NCBI RefSeq assembly: GCF_002216775.1
Contig: NZ_CP022315.1
Coordinates: forward strand, 3,906,001-3,970,000
Length of the DNA: 64,000 nt
Source of the DNA: Virgibacillus phasianinus
GTDB taxonomy: Bacteria > Bacillota > Bacilli > Bacillales > Amphibacillaceae
Direction: 5' to 3'
Position 1 is the first letter of the stretch, and each line of letters begins with the position of its first letter. The notes below the pieces were generated by a model that did no database searches, had not been told where the DNA came from, and was given only the letters and a program-made list of their open reading frames with translations. A program made the position numbers and the translations under genes. This document shows positions 7,974 to 16,307 of this stretch, piece by piece.

Positions 7974-8466
7974 TGTTTTCACCTCCTAATTGATACTGTT
8001 CATATAATTTTTGTTTCGCACGGAATATTTTTGATTTAACGGTTCCTAATTTAATAGAAAGTCGTTTTGCAATTTCTTTTTCCGTTAAACCTTCCATATA
8101 TTTCAAAATCAGTATCTGCTTGTGTTCAGGTGGAATGTTATCTAAATAACTTTCTAGCTCATCTTTCGTGTAGTCAAATTCATCTGAATTTGAAACATGG
8201 TTTTCTTCTTTAAACTCATATGTTTTTTGTTTTTTATTTTTATTGTAAATATCAATGGCTGTGCGTGTAGCAATAGTAGTTATCCAAGCACTAATTTTTG
8301 ATTGCTGTTTAATTTTCCCGAGGTTTTTAAACGCTTTTATAAATGTATCGTGGGTAGCATCTTTTGCTAATTCTTGGCTTCTCAAGATATAATAAGCTGT
8401 TTTATACACCTTTTCAAAATAGCCTTCATATATTTCTTTTTCAGTTGGCTGACTGATTTCAATCAC
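7960..8466 (-). CDS. ECF-type RNA polymerase sigma factor
   Basis: The protein of about 168 residues has sigma region 2 (YFEKVYKTAYYILRSQELAK, DATHDTFIKAFKNL, ISAWITTIATRTAIDIYNK) and region 4 (HKQILILKYMEGLTEKEIAK, LGTVKSKIFRAKQKL). It directs RNA polymerase to its own promoter class. A likely autoregulated promoter lies at 8481-8509. The only conventional in-frame start, GTG at 8464-8466, overlaps the strong GGGAGGTG site, so the true start is uncertain; ATT or ATC a few codons on would be better spaced but unusual. Confidence 0.85.
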   Translation of the reverse strand: MIEISQPTEKEIYEGYFEKVYKTAYYILRSQELAKDATHDTFIKAFKNLGKIKQQSKISAWITTIATRTAIDIYNKNKKQKTYEFKEENHVSNSDEFDYTKDELESYLDNIPPEHKQILILKYMEGLTEKEIAKRLSIKLGTVKSKIFRAKQKLYEQYQLGGENSVGE

Positions 8467-8480
8467 CTCCCTTTATATAT

Positions 8481-8509
8481 ACAGACCCGATAACACTCCG
8501 GAAAGTTCC
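8481..8509 (-). promoter_or_regulatory. Candidate ECF-type promoter for sigma/anti-sigma operon
   Basis: On the minus strand, GGAACTTTCC (8500-8509) is followed 15-16 bases later by CGGGTCTGT (8481-8489). GGAAC plus CG-TCT at this spacing resembles ECF promoters, and it sits just before the sigma gene, as expected for autoregulation. Confidence 0.5.
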
Positions 8510-8917
8510 ACTTTTTTACAAAAAAATAAAAAGGTGTTTTTCTTTGTTCTCATTTGCTTCCAGCAGCAACATTTTAAAGGAAATGTACGTTAAGGCAGCC
8601 AATCACACTAATTGATTAGATAAATGTCCCAACGTTTATATTTTTTGTCATTCAAACCTTTTCTCCTTTAATAAAATGCTTCTTCTAACACTCCAAGGGG
8701 ATCTTTCCTTTACTTAATAAAAAGCCCCCCTACCAAATTTTACTTAGTATCCGGATCAAAAAAGAGGAAAGGTGGTTATATTTGTTTCTAATCGCATCAG
8801 TCAGTTTAATAAAGCCTTTTTAAAATTAATGATAACTTTCTGTAATTCTTGAATTATGGAATGTAACTTTTAATTTTATTTTGCGTATTTTTCATGATAT
8901 TTTGCATGTGAAATAAA
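8510..8917. other. Gap without a gene
   Basis: No convincing gene. The minus strand near 8783-8830 carries TTATTAAACTGACTGATGC preceded by AAAAAGG, a copy of the linker seen at 2985-3024, next to what could be the worn 3' end of a similar small gene (GAAAGTTATCATTAA). Confidence 0.35.
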
Positions 8918-8981
8918 TAGATTGAGCCTAATTTCTCTTTCGTTTGAAAGGAAATTAGGCTTTTGTTGTTCTACAATCGCG
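8918..8981. repeat. 64-bp repeat with terminator hairpin, copy 1
   Basis: Matches 14630-14694 with one substitution and one one-base gap. It contains a stem of GAGCCTAATTTC pairing with GAAATTAGGCTT, then TTTTGTTG, and ends in the CAATCGCG dispersed element. It lies after the 3' end of the minus-strand gene at 9044. Confidence 0.7.
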
Positions 8982-9043
8982 GCCGTTAAATGAACAATGA
9001 TTATATTGATGGAAAACACTAAATTGAAATCTATAATTTAGAA

Positions 9044-9550
9044 TTAGTTATCATATATTAGTTGATAATTATCATCTTCTAATTCAATTTTAACAATATC
9101 AAAATCTTCGTACCAATCACCTTTTTGAATCACCCTTTTGATTGTATCCAGCCAAAACTCATGCGAAAATTCTGCCTTATAATTGTCACTTGAATTCAAA
9201 CTATTATTTAATTCTTTGAGATACTCTGCAGCGAATTGAGGTTTATCATTCCAAAATTGATTGATGTTCCCTTCTATCCAAGAATCAACATAATTTTTTT
9301 GCTCTTGTTTATCCAACTGTTTGATTCTTTTAGGATATTCACCAGTGAAATCATCGAAAAAAGAGCCTTTATCGTCTTTATAAAAATCCTCAAGTAGGCC
9401 ACTATTGACCACAAATTCTGAGATGTGTTCCCTAATAATTTCATCTCCTACTTGATTACTAGCAAAAACATCAAAAGCCTTTTCCTTGGAATCCGCTTTA
9501 ACAATTGCAAATATACTCTCCCCACCATGAATTGCATATAATTTACTCAA
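9044..9550 (-). CDS. Unknown acidic protein
   Basis: The 168-residue protein is not recognised. I used TTG at 9550, seven bases after GAAGGAGG, giving (M)SKLYAIHGGESIFAIVKAD; the ATG at 9586 has no site. The sequence is acidic, rich in Asp, Glu and aromatic residues, with QFWNDKPQFAAEYLKELN in the middle and an acidic tail KIELEDDNYQLIYDN. It has no signal peptide or membrane helix. It directly follows another unknown gene (9576-9863). Confidence 0.55.
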   Translation of the reverse strand: MSKLYAIHGGESIFAIVKADSKEKAFDVFASNQVGDEIIREHISEFVVNSGLLEDFYKDDKGSFFDDFTGEYPKRIKQLDKQEQKNYVDSWIEGNINQFWNDKPQFAAEYLKELNNSLNSSDNYKAEFSHEFWLDTIKRVIQKGDWYEDFDIVKIELEDDNYQLIYDN

Positions 9551-9575
9551 AAATAGGCCTCCTTCGCTTTTATCT

Positions 9576-9863
9576 TCAGTTTTCATTGTGTCTTTTTGAG
9601 CATATAATGTGTAACATTACCTTACAGTAAACGGAGCTTGTTCTTGACAAGTGCCCTATTATGGTATAAAGATTCATGCTAATGGACGCGTAATTTAGTA
9701 TTTCTTGATACAGTTCATGCCAGTCATGGTAGTAATCAGAAACTGTCTTAGGGTCAATAAAAAGTCTTTGCGATGCTTCATACTCACCTGCAAAACTATG
9801 TAATTTTTCGATGTCCATACGATAAAACAACTTTAACCTTGTGTGAATTATACTATTTTCCAT
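9576..9863 (-). CDS. Unknown protein, possibly truncated
   Basis: The frame encodes about 95 residues starting MENSIIHTRLKLFYRMDIEK with a mid segment FIDPKTVSDYYHDWHELYQE. The binding site (CTGGAAAT) is weak, and an earlier ATG at 9899 is no better. The last 25 residues look less natural (SVYCKVMLHIICSKRHNEN), so a frameshift is possible. It lies just upstream of the gene at 9044-9550. Function unknown. Confidence 0.35.
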   Translation of the reverse strand: MENSIIHTRLKLFYRMDIEKLHSFAGEYEASQRLFIDPKTVSDYYHDWHELYQEILNYASISMNLYTIIGHLSRTSSVYCKVMLHIICSKRHNEN

Positions 9864-10066
9864 AACTTTATTTCCAGATTCCGAAACAAACGTTCCCATT
9901 CACGTGATAATTATCTATAAACATATTATAATTGGTTATGGGAGCAGAGAACAAATGAATTTCCTGCACAGGCGAAACCTAGATTTTTAGAGTACTTGGC
10001 TAATTGTGTAAAAAAACAAAAGGTAAGATACTACCCTTGTACATAGAATGGGAATGAAAATTTGAT

Positions 10067-12376
10067 ATGACTAAACTAAAAACAGAAGGCGCGAAACACC
10101 TCCATCTGTCTGCCAGGGGACTCGTGGAATATGTATTTCGAAGTGGCAGTATCGAAACTGGCTTTCGTTCGACAACACCACTGGTTGATGGTACCAAAGC
10201 ACATCAAAAAATCCAGAAAACCTATGGGAAGAACGATCAGAAAGAAGTCTATTTGCAAACGAAGATTTCGTACAATGATATCACCTTTCAAATCGATGGG
10301 CGCTGTGATGGGCTGCTGAAAAATGATGACGGCCCTTCTATTGTTATTGATGAAATTAAATCGACATCCGGACCATTGGACCTGATCACAGAGGAAACGT
10401 ATCCCGTGCACTGGGCCCAGGCCTTTGTGTACGGTTATATCTATACGACGGATAACAATCTGGAAAACATCACAATCCAACTAACATATGTACACCTTCA
10501 ATCAGAACAGCAAAAGAAGTTCCAACGAAAAATGACACGCCAGGAATTGGCTGACTTCCTAATGGATATGATTTCCCAATATACTCCTTATGCCAAATTG
10601 CGAATGGAGCTTCTGGAAAAAAGGAATGCAAGTACAAAGAAGTTGGCATTTCCCTTTGACAATTACCGCGAGGGGCAGCGTAAACTTGCTGGTGCTGTAT
10701 TTAAAACGATTCAAGAGAAAAAAACACTGTTTACCAAAGCGTCAACTGGTATCGGCAAAACCATTTCAACTATTTTCCCCGCTGTAAAAGCAATTAGTGA
10801 AGGGCATCTGGAACGAATTTTTTATTTGACTGCCAAGACAATCACTCGTACTGCAGCCGAAGAAACTTTCCGAATTCTGCAGGAAAAAGGCCTTCAGTTA
10901 ACGGTTGTGACGATTACAGCCAAGCAAAAGATTTGTTTTCAGAAGGAAGTGAACTGTGATAAAGCAGAATGTCCATTTGCTAACGGCTATTATGACCGCA
11001 TCAATGGGGCTGTTTTGGATATCTTGCAACACGAATCTATACTAACAAGGTCCGTGATTGAAACATATGCCCGCAAACACACGGTTTGTCCGTTTGAGTT
11101 TTCACTGGACCTAGCGTATGCGGCGGATGTCGTGATCTGTGATTATAATTATATTTTCGATCCAAGGGTTTCCCTGCAGCGCCTGTTTGACGAACAAAGG
11201 AAAAAGACAGCACTGCTAATAGATGAAGCACATAATCTGGTGGACCGTGCCAGGGAGATGTATTCAGCAACGGTGAACAGAGCGGACTTTCTTGCCTTGT
11301 ATCAGGAATATAAAGCGAGTAAGGAGGTTATTGCCAAATCGGCCAAAGCTGTGAGCGATCACCTACTTGCTAAAAAGAAACAGAACCAAATACCAGAAAG
11401 AGAACTAGATGGAAAGCTGGTACGTGCGGTTAACGCATTTGCTTACGATGCGGAGGAAGAGTTGAGGCACGGTGGTGATGCTGATGAGTTGTTATTGAAT
11501 ACGTACTTCGCGGGACAGTCGTTTGTAAAAATTGCGGATTTGTATGATAAGCGATTTACGAGCTACGTGACAGTCGAGGGCGATGATATCGCGTTGAAAT
11601 TGTTTTGCCTTGATCCATCCCATCAGCTCAAACGTATGGGTAAAGGCTTCCGCTCGAAAATATTCTTTTCGGCAACATTGACACCTGCAGGCTATTACAT
11701 GGATTTACTTGGAGGACAGGAAGAGGACTATGTTCTATCTATCCCCTCCCCTTTTGAGCGGGAGTATGCCGAGGTGATCATCCAGCCACTATCGACAAGA
11801 TTTCGTGACAGGGAACGCACGCTAGATCCGATGGTTGCCTTTATCACAGATTTGCTGGCAAAACGAGAGGGTAATTTTCTAGTATTTTTCTCGTCCTATA
11901 CTTATATGAAAATGGTGTATGAGCGATTTGCCATTGCAGCGCCAAAAGTGCAGACCATTGTACAACATGGACAAATGTCTGAGATTGATAGAGAAGTGTT
12001 TCTAGAGGCATTTGAGGAAAAAGATGATCGAAAGGAGCGTCTTGTTGGTTTCGCTGTCCTTGGCGGTATTTTTTCCGAAGGTGTCGACCTAAAAGGAAAC
12101 CGGTTGCAAGGCGTGATCATCGTTGGCGTGGGTTTACCACAAATCGGACTGGAACGTGATATTATCAAAGATTATTTCCAAGCAAACGGACACCATGGCT
12201 ATGATTACGCATACGTCTATCCGGGCATGAACAAAGTGCTACAAGCTGGCGGCAGACTCATCCGCACCGATACAGACCGTGGCACCATCGCACTTATCGA
12301 CGATCGCTTCCTTCAGCCGAAATATCAGACAATGTTACCTTATGAATGGCAGCACTGGGTGCAATCACCCCGCTGA
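10067..12376 (+). CDS. Rad3/DinG-type DNA helicase with N-terminal PD-(D/E)XK domain
   Basis: This 769-residue protein joins an N-terminal nuclease-like domain (residues 1-180; D81 in GRCDGLL, E96 and K98 in DEIKST form the PD-(D/E)XK pattern) to a superfamily 2 helicase. The helicase shows a Q-like motif (about 197-208), Walker A STGIGKT (226-232), DEAH (386-389) and a C-terminal motif VLQAGGRLIRTDTDRG. Four cysteines at about 290, 297, 302 and 341 fit the iron-sulfur cluster of XPD/DinG enzymes. It should unwind DNA 5' to 3' in repair. The ribosome binding site before the ATG is weak (GGGAATGA). It is monocistronic with a terminator at 12406-12444. Confidence 0.88.
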   Translation: MTKLKTEGAKHLHLSARGLVEYVFRSGSIETGFRSTTPLVDGTKAHQKIQKTYGKNDQKEVYLQTKISYNDITFQIDGRCDGLLKNDDGPSIVIDEIKSTSGPLDLITEETYPVHWAQAFVYGYIYTTDNNLENITIQLTYVHLQSEQQKKFQRKMTRQELADFLMDMISQYTPYAKLRMELLEKRNASTKKLAFPFDNYREGQRKLAGAVFKTIQEKKTLFTKASTGIGKTISTIFPAVKAISEGHLERIFYLTAKTITRTAAEETFRILQEKGLQLTVVTITAKQKICFQKEVNCDKAECPFANGYYDRINGAVLDILQHESILTRSVIETYARKHTVCPFEFSLDLAYAADVVICDYNYIFDPRVSLQRLFDEQRKKTALLIDEAHNLVDRAREMYSATVNRADFLALYQEYKASKEVIAKSAKAVSDHLLAKKKQNQIPERELDGKLVRAVNAFAYDAEEELRHGGDADELLLNTYFAGQSFVKIADLYDKRFTSYVTVEGDDIALKLFCLDPSHQLKRMGKGFRSKIFFSATLTPAGYYMDLLGGQEEDYVLSIPSPFEREYAEVIIQPLSTRFRDRERTLDPMVAFITDLLAKREGNFLVFFSSYTYMKMVYERFAIAAPKVQTIVQHGQMSEIDREVFLEAFEEKDDRKERLVGFAVLGGIFSEGVDLKGNRLQGVIIVGVGLPQIGLERDIIKDYFQANGHHGYDYAYVYPGMNKVLQAGGRLIRTDTDRGTIALIDDRFLQPKYQTMLPYEWQHWVQSPR

Positions 12377-12405
12377 TCCATTCTTGCATGAAAGGGAAAA
12401 ATGAC

Positions 12406-12444
12406 GAAAAAACACTACTATGCTAATAGCCTAGTAGTGTTTTT
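12406..12444 (+). terminator. Terminator of the helicase gene
   Basis: A stem of AAAACACTACTA with TAGTAGTGTTTT and a following T run lies 30 bases after the helicase stop. Confidence 0.85.
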
Positions 12445-12560
12445 CTAAGATGGAAATGGTTAAAGAAAGCAATATATTAAAATGGTTCCTATGGGTGGTA
12501 GTACAGGTTTTATCGAACCAGGAAGTACGGATTAACGCCCTTTTATTGTCTTCCAAAACA

Positions 12561-13166
12561 TTAATGATCCCTAGATCTTTTTCCGGAAGATAATATGTAT
12601 CTTTCTCCTTTCTCGTAAACCTTCAACAATTGTTTAATAAAATCTATTCTTGGTACAATCAAGTAGGTGATAAATGCTGCTATAATACCTATCCCCCCAC
12701 CTACAATAACATCAGCTGGATAATGAACACCTACCCATATACGTGAAAAAGCTACTAATGAAGCTAGTATGATCCATACAAATCCAAATCTTTTTCCAAA
12801 TAACCAGAAGGAAAAACAGAAGGCAAAAAATAAAATAGTATGGTCACTTGGAAAGGAGTTATCGATAGAATGTTCTATTAATTTATTAACATTAGAAAGT
12901 GTAGCAAATGGTTGATTATTTGAATGAAATAATCCTGCCAGCTTCCCTATAATTTCGGCCAGAACAAAGGCTATTCCGGCGCTGATAATCATAATCCGAT
13001 TCTTATTATTTCCCCTGGAAAACCAAAACATGATGACACTTAAACATAGAAAATACACCATATATTCTGCAATAAATTCGAACACTGGATTTAAATATGT
13101 ATATTGCTTGCCTAAGTCGTTAATCGCTCGGAATAAATTAACATTTTGTTGTTCAAACAAGTCCAT
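12561..13166 (-). CDS. bcrC: PAP2-family undecaprenyl-pyrophosphatase-like (BcrC-like)
   Basis: The 201-residue membrane protein has the PAP2 phosphatase signature: a basic/His segment before SFPSDHT (residues about 98-104) and SRIWVGVHYPADV (about 143-155). In BcrC-type enzymes these recycle undecaprenyl pyrophosphate for cell-wall synthesis and give bacitracin tolerance. Four or five hydrophobic helices are visible. The N-terminus MDLFEQQNVNLFRAINDLG is typical of BcrC. Start at 13166 follows GGGGGA. A BcrC identity is likely but other PAP2 lipid phosphatases are possible. Confidence 0.78.
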   Translation of the reverse strand: MDLFEQQNVNLFRAINDLGKQYTYLNPVFEFIAEYMVYFLCLSVIMFWFSRGNNKNRIMIISAGIAFVLAEIIGKLAGLFHSNNQPFATLSNVNKLIEHSIDNSFPSDHTILFFAFCFSFWLFGKRFGFVWIILASLVAFSRIWVGVHYPADVIVGGGIGIIAAFITYLIVPRIDFIKQLLKVYEKGERYILSSGKRSRDH

Positions 13167-13281
13167 ATAGATATCCCCCTTTTTTGATTCTAATAAGGAA
13201 AATATACTCTATTCGCTATTCATAAGGTATCGACTTCCCTTACATTAAAGTGACAGCTTTGTAAGACTTCTATTATACAGT

Positions 13282-13803
13282 TTAGTTCACACTCCTGCTA
13301 TACCAATGAACTGCCTTTTTCTCCAACTTTTTAACAAACGCATCTTTACCGTCCGCATAAGAATCAATGTCACTTGGGAACTGTTTAGCCAGGTTTTCTT
13401 TTAAATCCCCATACTGCTTGGCGTCTTCGGAGTGTGTTCGCAGATAGTCTCTAACTGCTAAATGACGATCAATATCACCCTTGTTATCTACCTGAAAGAC
13501 GTGTATTTGATGCGTTCTATTATCCCCACCTTTTCTGAAATACCTTCTTCCCTTTATACCATTTTCACCCAATGATTCGTAGCCAATTTTCGCCATTTGC
13601 TCTGTAAGCGAATCGACTTTTCCAATATGTTTTACTACTGGCATAATATCAATAATGGGTTTAGCTTTTAACCCATTAACAGAGGTACTGCCAATATGGT
13701 GGATGTCAATTAATTCATCACCAAAAATAACTTTAATACGGCGGGATTCTTCTTTGAACATTCGCTCCCGTTTCTCATTATGTTCCTTTACCTCGACCTT
13801 CAT
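13282..13803 (-). CDS. GrpB-family protein (nucleotidyltransferase-like)
   Basis: The 173-residue protein belongs to the GrpB/UPF0157 family, which shares the nucleotidyltransferase fold. Visible family motifs are HHIGSTSVNGLKAKPIIDIM (residues about 35-54) and the later HQIHVFQVDN. I used ATG at 13803 (MKVEVKEHNEKRE), after GTGGTG; a start four codons upstream is possible. Its biochemical role is not established for most members; some stand-alone forms are fused to CoaE. Confidence 0.85.
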   Translation of the reverse strand: MKVEVKEHNEKRERMFKEESRRIKVIFGDELIDIHHIGSTSVNGLKAKPIIDIMPVVKHIGKVDSLTEQMAKIGYESLGENGIKGRRYFRKGGDNRTHQIHVFQVDNKGDIDRHLAVRDYLRTHSEDAKQYGDLKENLAKQFPSDIDSYADGKDAFVKKLEKKAVHWYSRSVN

Positions 13804-14078
13804 AAAACACCACATCCCATTCTTAATTTATTTTGTAATACTTAAAAATCCTATAATTAAAGAAAGTGAATGGAAGCACTTTTGTTCAGTTACTGCGCCC
13901 ATTTGAGTAATATTACATTTCTATAAAAGGTTAATCATTCCCGATAAGGAGGATTCAGAGATAACAATTTAACATCTATGATTTAAATAATTTCAAAGTC
14001 ACATAGGTTTAATAAGCCATGTTGACTTAAAAAAGTCATACTTTTACAATAAAAGGAAATAAGAATTGAAGCGTTGAC

Positions 14079-14387
14079 ATGGTTGAAAACTCTTCTCGTA
14101 TAAAACCCAAAAGCACATTAAACATTTTAAATGTTACTTTAACATTTCTATTGGTAATTGGTTTCCTATACAATACTTTTTATAATTCTTTTACTCTACA
14201 AATTGAAATTGTTGGACAGTTGGGATTTTGGTTAGCCTTTCCTTTGGCGTTCGCCGTGATTGCGATAAGCATTGCTTCTTTAATAGATAAAAGGGGATCA
14301 ACAATTCTTTATACCCTTCTATTATTGATATCCATTACAATACTTGTTGTAGATTTATATAATCTAATAATTGTTAACAAGCCCTAG
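14079..14387 (+). CDS. Small three-helix membrane protein
   Basis: The 102-residue product has three hydrophobic helices (about 16-33, 46-66, 74-96) with a short charged loop DKRG. There is no clear ribosome binding site before ATG 14079, which lowers confidence. No family recognised. It is a plus-strand singleton in a region rich in remnants and repeats. Confidence 0.5.
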   Translation: MVENSSRIKPKSTLNILNVTLTFLLVIGFLYNTFYNSFTLQIEIVGQLGFWLAFPLAFAVIAISIASLIDKRGSTILYTLLLLISITILVVDLYNLIIVNKP

Positions 14388-14629
14388 TTTTCTTATTCCA
14401 GAAAAGCGTCCTTTTTCGCAAAATTAGGCGCCAATCCTTATTCTGGAAGTTCGCCCTATTCCGGAATACCAATATGTTTAGCAACGGCATTTAAAATGAA
14501 ACTGAAACTCTTCAACTAACAATGGTCTGACTAAAATAAATAAATATAATCAAATACTTTAATATCTACGGAATCCACATAACGAATATTCTCCTTCAAA
14601 TCCCATAATTGAATTTCAGATGTCTCGAT
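14388..14629. repeat. Gap with dispersed GCGCC-type elements
   Basis: No gene. Around 14425-14475 there are GGCGCCAATCCTTATTC and CGCCCTATTCCGGAA blocks, closely matching GGTGCTAATCCTTATTC with CGCACCC at 57686-57722. Confidence 0.45.
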
Positions 14630-14694
14630 TAGATTGAGCCTAATTTCTCTTTTGTTTGAAAGCGAAATTAGGCTTTTGTTGTTCTACAATCGCG
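14630..14694. repeat. 65-bp repeat with terminator hairpin, copy 2
   Basis: Near-identical to 8918-8981 (one substitution, one inserted base). The hairpin here is not next to a recognisable gene end, which suggests that the block itself moved or was duplicated. Confidence 0.7.
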
Positions 14695-14774
14695 CCCTAT
14701 TGTGTTAAATCATGATTACACTTTATTCAATATAAGCATCAGTTAACTTAATAAGATCTTTTTTTATCTCGGTT

Positions 14775-14940
14775 TCATTTAATAGCAAATACTAATGCAA
14801 TTAGTTCACAAATCAGTCCAACTAACCACCCGAAAAGAGGTGAGTATTCAATAAATTCCTTTAATGCAAATCCACCAGCTATAAAGAAGTACCTAATAAA
14901 ATAAATACAATTGCTAATTTCTGATTCCTATTTATTTTTC
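14775..14940 (-). pseudogene. Remnant of a two-helix small membrane protein
   Basis: A GGGGGAGAG site is followed by RNQKLAIVFILLGTSL and a stop; shifting the frame by one gives FIAGGFALKEFIEYSPLF, then GWLVGLICELIALVFAIK and a TGA at 14775. Together these read as a small membrane protein. No proper start codon sits at the right distance. It is followed on the minus strand by a linker-like TTATTAAGTTAACTGATGC. Confidence 0.5.
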
Positions 14941-15059
14941 TCTCCCCCAGTATAATAATTTACTTATATAAAACTCTACCGTCCGTTGGTGAAAGATAAA
15001 CCGCCTAGCAATCTTCAATAAAATGGCCCTTTAAATGATTGCGGGGAAGTATTGAATGA

Positions 15060-15329
15060 TTAATTGCTTACATAAAGAAAGATGATTACTAGCAATAATA
15101 TCGAGGATCCCAAAACAGTGCTTACAGTTTTATTATAGCTCTTATCCTTCTTGGACTCAGGATTGAATTTGTTCCATCCTAACTTAATAATCAAAACAAG
15201 CAATGCAACTAGTAAGATATTTAAACCCGACGCTTCAAATAATGCCATTATAACTATACTCACCATTCCTATTACTTCAAAAATCAAATCACCCACACTT
15301 AGTTTTTGACGACTTTGATTATAATCCAC
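15060..15329 (-). CDS. Small membrane protein
   Basis: The frame encodes up to 89 residues with two hydrophobic regions (about 16-48 and 72-88) separated by a Lys-rich stretch PESKKDKSYNK. The GTG at 15329 has no good ribosome binding site and the true start may be later. Unknown family; similar in style to the other tiny membrane genes here. Confidence 0.45.
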   Translation of the reverse strand: MDYNQSRQKLSVGDLIFEVIGMVSIVIMALFEASGLNILLVALLVLIIKLGWNKFNPESKKDKSYNKTVSTVLGSSILLLVIIFLYVSN

Positions 15330-15527
15330 TTTTTAGCGCCCTTTTGCGGAAGAAAATTTCACGGTTTACTTGGTTAAATTAAAGGACTTTATTTGCCCAA
15401 TTCCTGAAGATCATTCCATCATTTATTATCAAAGAAAAAAGCCTAACGTTGTTCAATAGATTAAAAAGTCTGGATGTTGTGCTTTCTAAGTTTTTACTTC
15501 CCAAACATTTTTAACTAATATACAAAA

Positions 15528-15560
15528 ACCATGCTTTGACATCGTCTAAAGCATGGTAAT
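15528..15560 (-). terminator. Terminator after the PfpI-like gene
   Basis: Stem ACCATGCTTT / AAAGCATGGT with T-rich sequence on both sides, 40 bases after the stop of the gene at 15599. It could work in both directions. Confidence 0.75.
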
Positions 15561-15598
15561 TTTTTAAACTAATATAATCTGCTAAGTTGCTTTTTAGC

Positions 15599-16231
15599 TC
15601 ATCCGTTTATTGAATTCATTAACTGAAAGAAGTATTCAGGTTTATGAGTTTTATTTAGATTATACCATGAATGCAATGTATCTGGTGCAAATACATCTAA
15701 TTTTTCCAGTACTTCCATCGTAAATTCCAAAGGGGCTACTCCTGATGCAGTAACCAAATTCTCACCAGATACTGCAGGTCTCATTTCATAAAATTTTTCT
15801 CCTTTATAATTAGGACAAACCATTTTAAGATACTTTAAATCATTGCTTGTATGCTTTCTTGAATCTAGGTACCCAAAATTCGCTAGTCCCTCAGTTGCAC
15901 CACAAATTGCAGCAACAATAGTCCCAAACTTTAAAGCATCGCCTATTTTTTTCAAGATAGGTTGATGGATATCTTCTCCCCAAGTATTCCCTCCAGGTAA
16001 AACTAAAAGATCTTTACTCTCAAGAGTACACTCTTTCAGGGAAATATCTGGTTTTATGTTCAGTCCTCCCATCGTAGTAATGATTTCTTTATTAGCGCCT
16101 ACTGTAATTACTTTGAAAGGTGCTAAATCCCTTTTGAAATATCTTCCTGAGTTTAGTTCAGCAATTAAATATCCATATTCCCAGTCTGACATTGAATCAA
16201 ATACATAAAGATAAACTTTTTTTGCCTGCAT
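15599..16231 (-). CDS. DJ-1/PfpI-family protein (YoaZ-like)
   Basis: The 210-residue protein is of the DJ-1/PfpI glutamine-amidotransferase-like superfamily. The nucleophile elbow AAICGATEGLANFGYLD places the reactive Cys at 110 with His 127 following; LLVLPGGNTWGED is the upstream family motif. Relatives act as chaperone/deglycase or stress proteins; the exact activity is unknown. It lies downstream of a WYL-domain regulator on the same strand, separated by a 35-bp inverted repeat. Confidence 0.82.
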   Translation of the reverse strand: MQAKKVYLYVFDSMSDWEYGYLIAELNSGRYFKRDLAPFKVITVGANKEIITTMGGLNIKPDISLKECTLESKDLLVLPGGNTWGEDIHQPILKKIGDALKFGTIVAAICGATEGLANFGYLDSRKHTSNDLKYLKMVCPNYKGEKFYEMRPAVSGENLVTASGVAPLEFTMEVLEKLDVFAPDTLHSWYNLNKTHKPEYFFQLMNSING

Positions 16232-16272
16232 CCAATAACACTCCCATCACAATTGATATAGCCTATTATAAT

Positions 16273-16307
16273 ATAACTTCCCTGACAGCTAACGTCAGGG
16301 AAGTTAT
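16273..16307 (-). terminator. Perfect inverted repeat between WYL regulator and PfpI gene
   Basis: ATAACTTCCCTGAC pairs perfectly with GTCAGGGAAGTTAT across a seven-base loop and begins at the regulator's stop codon. It is a likely terminator, although the T tail is weak; an operator is the alternative. Confidence 0.6.
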
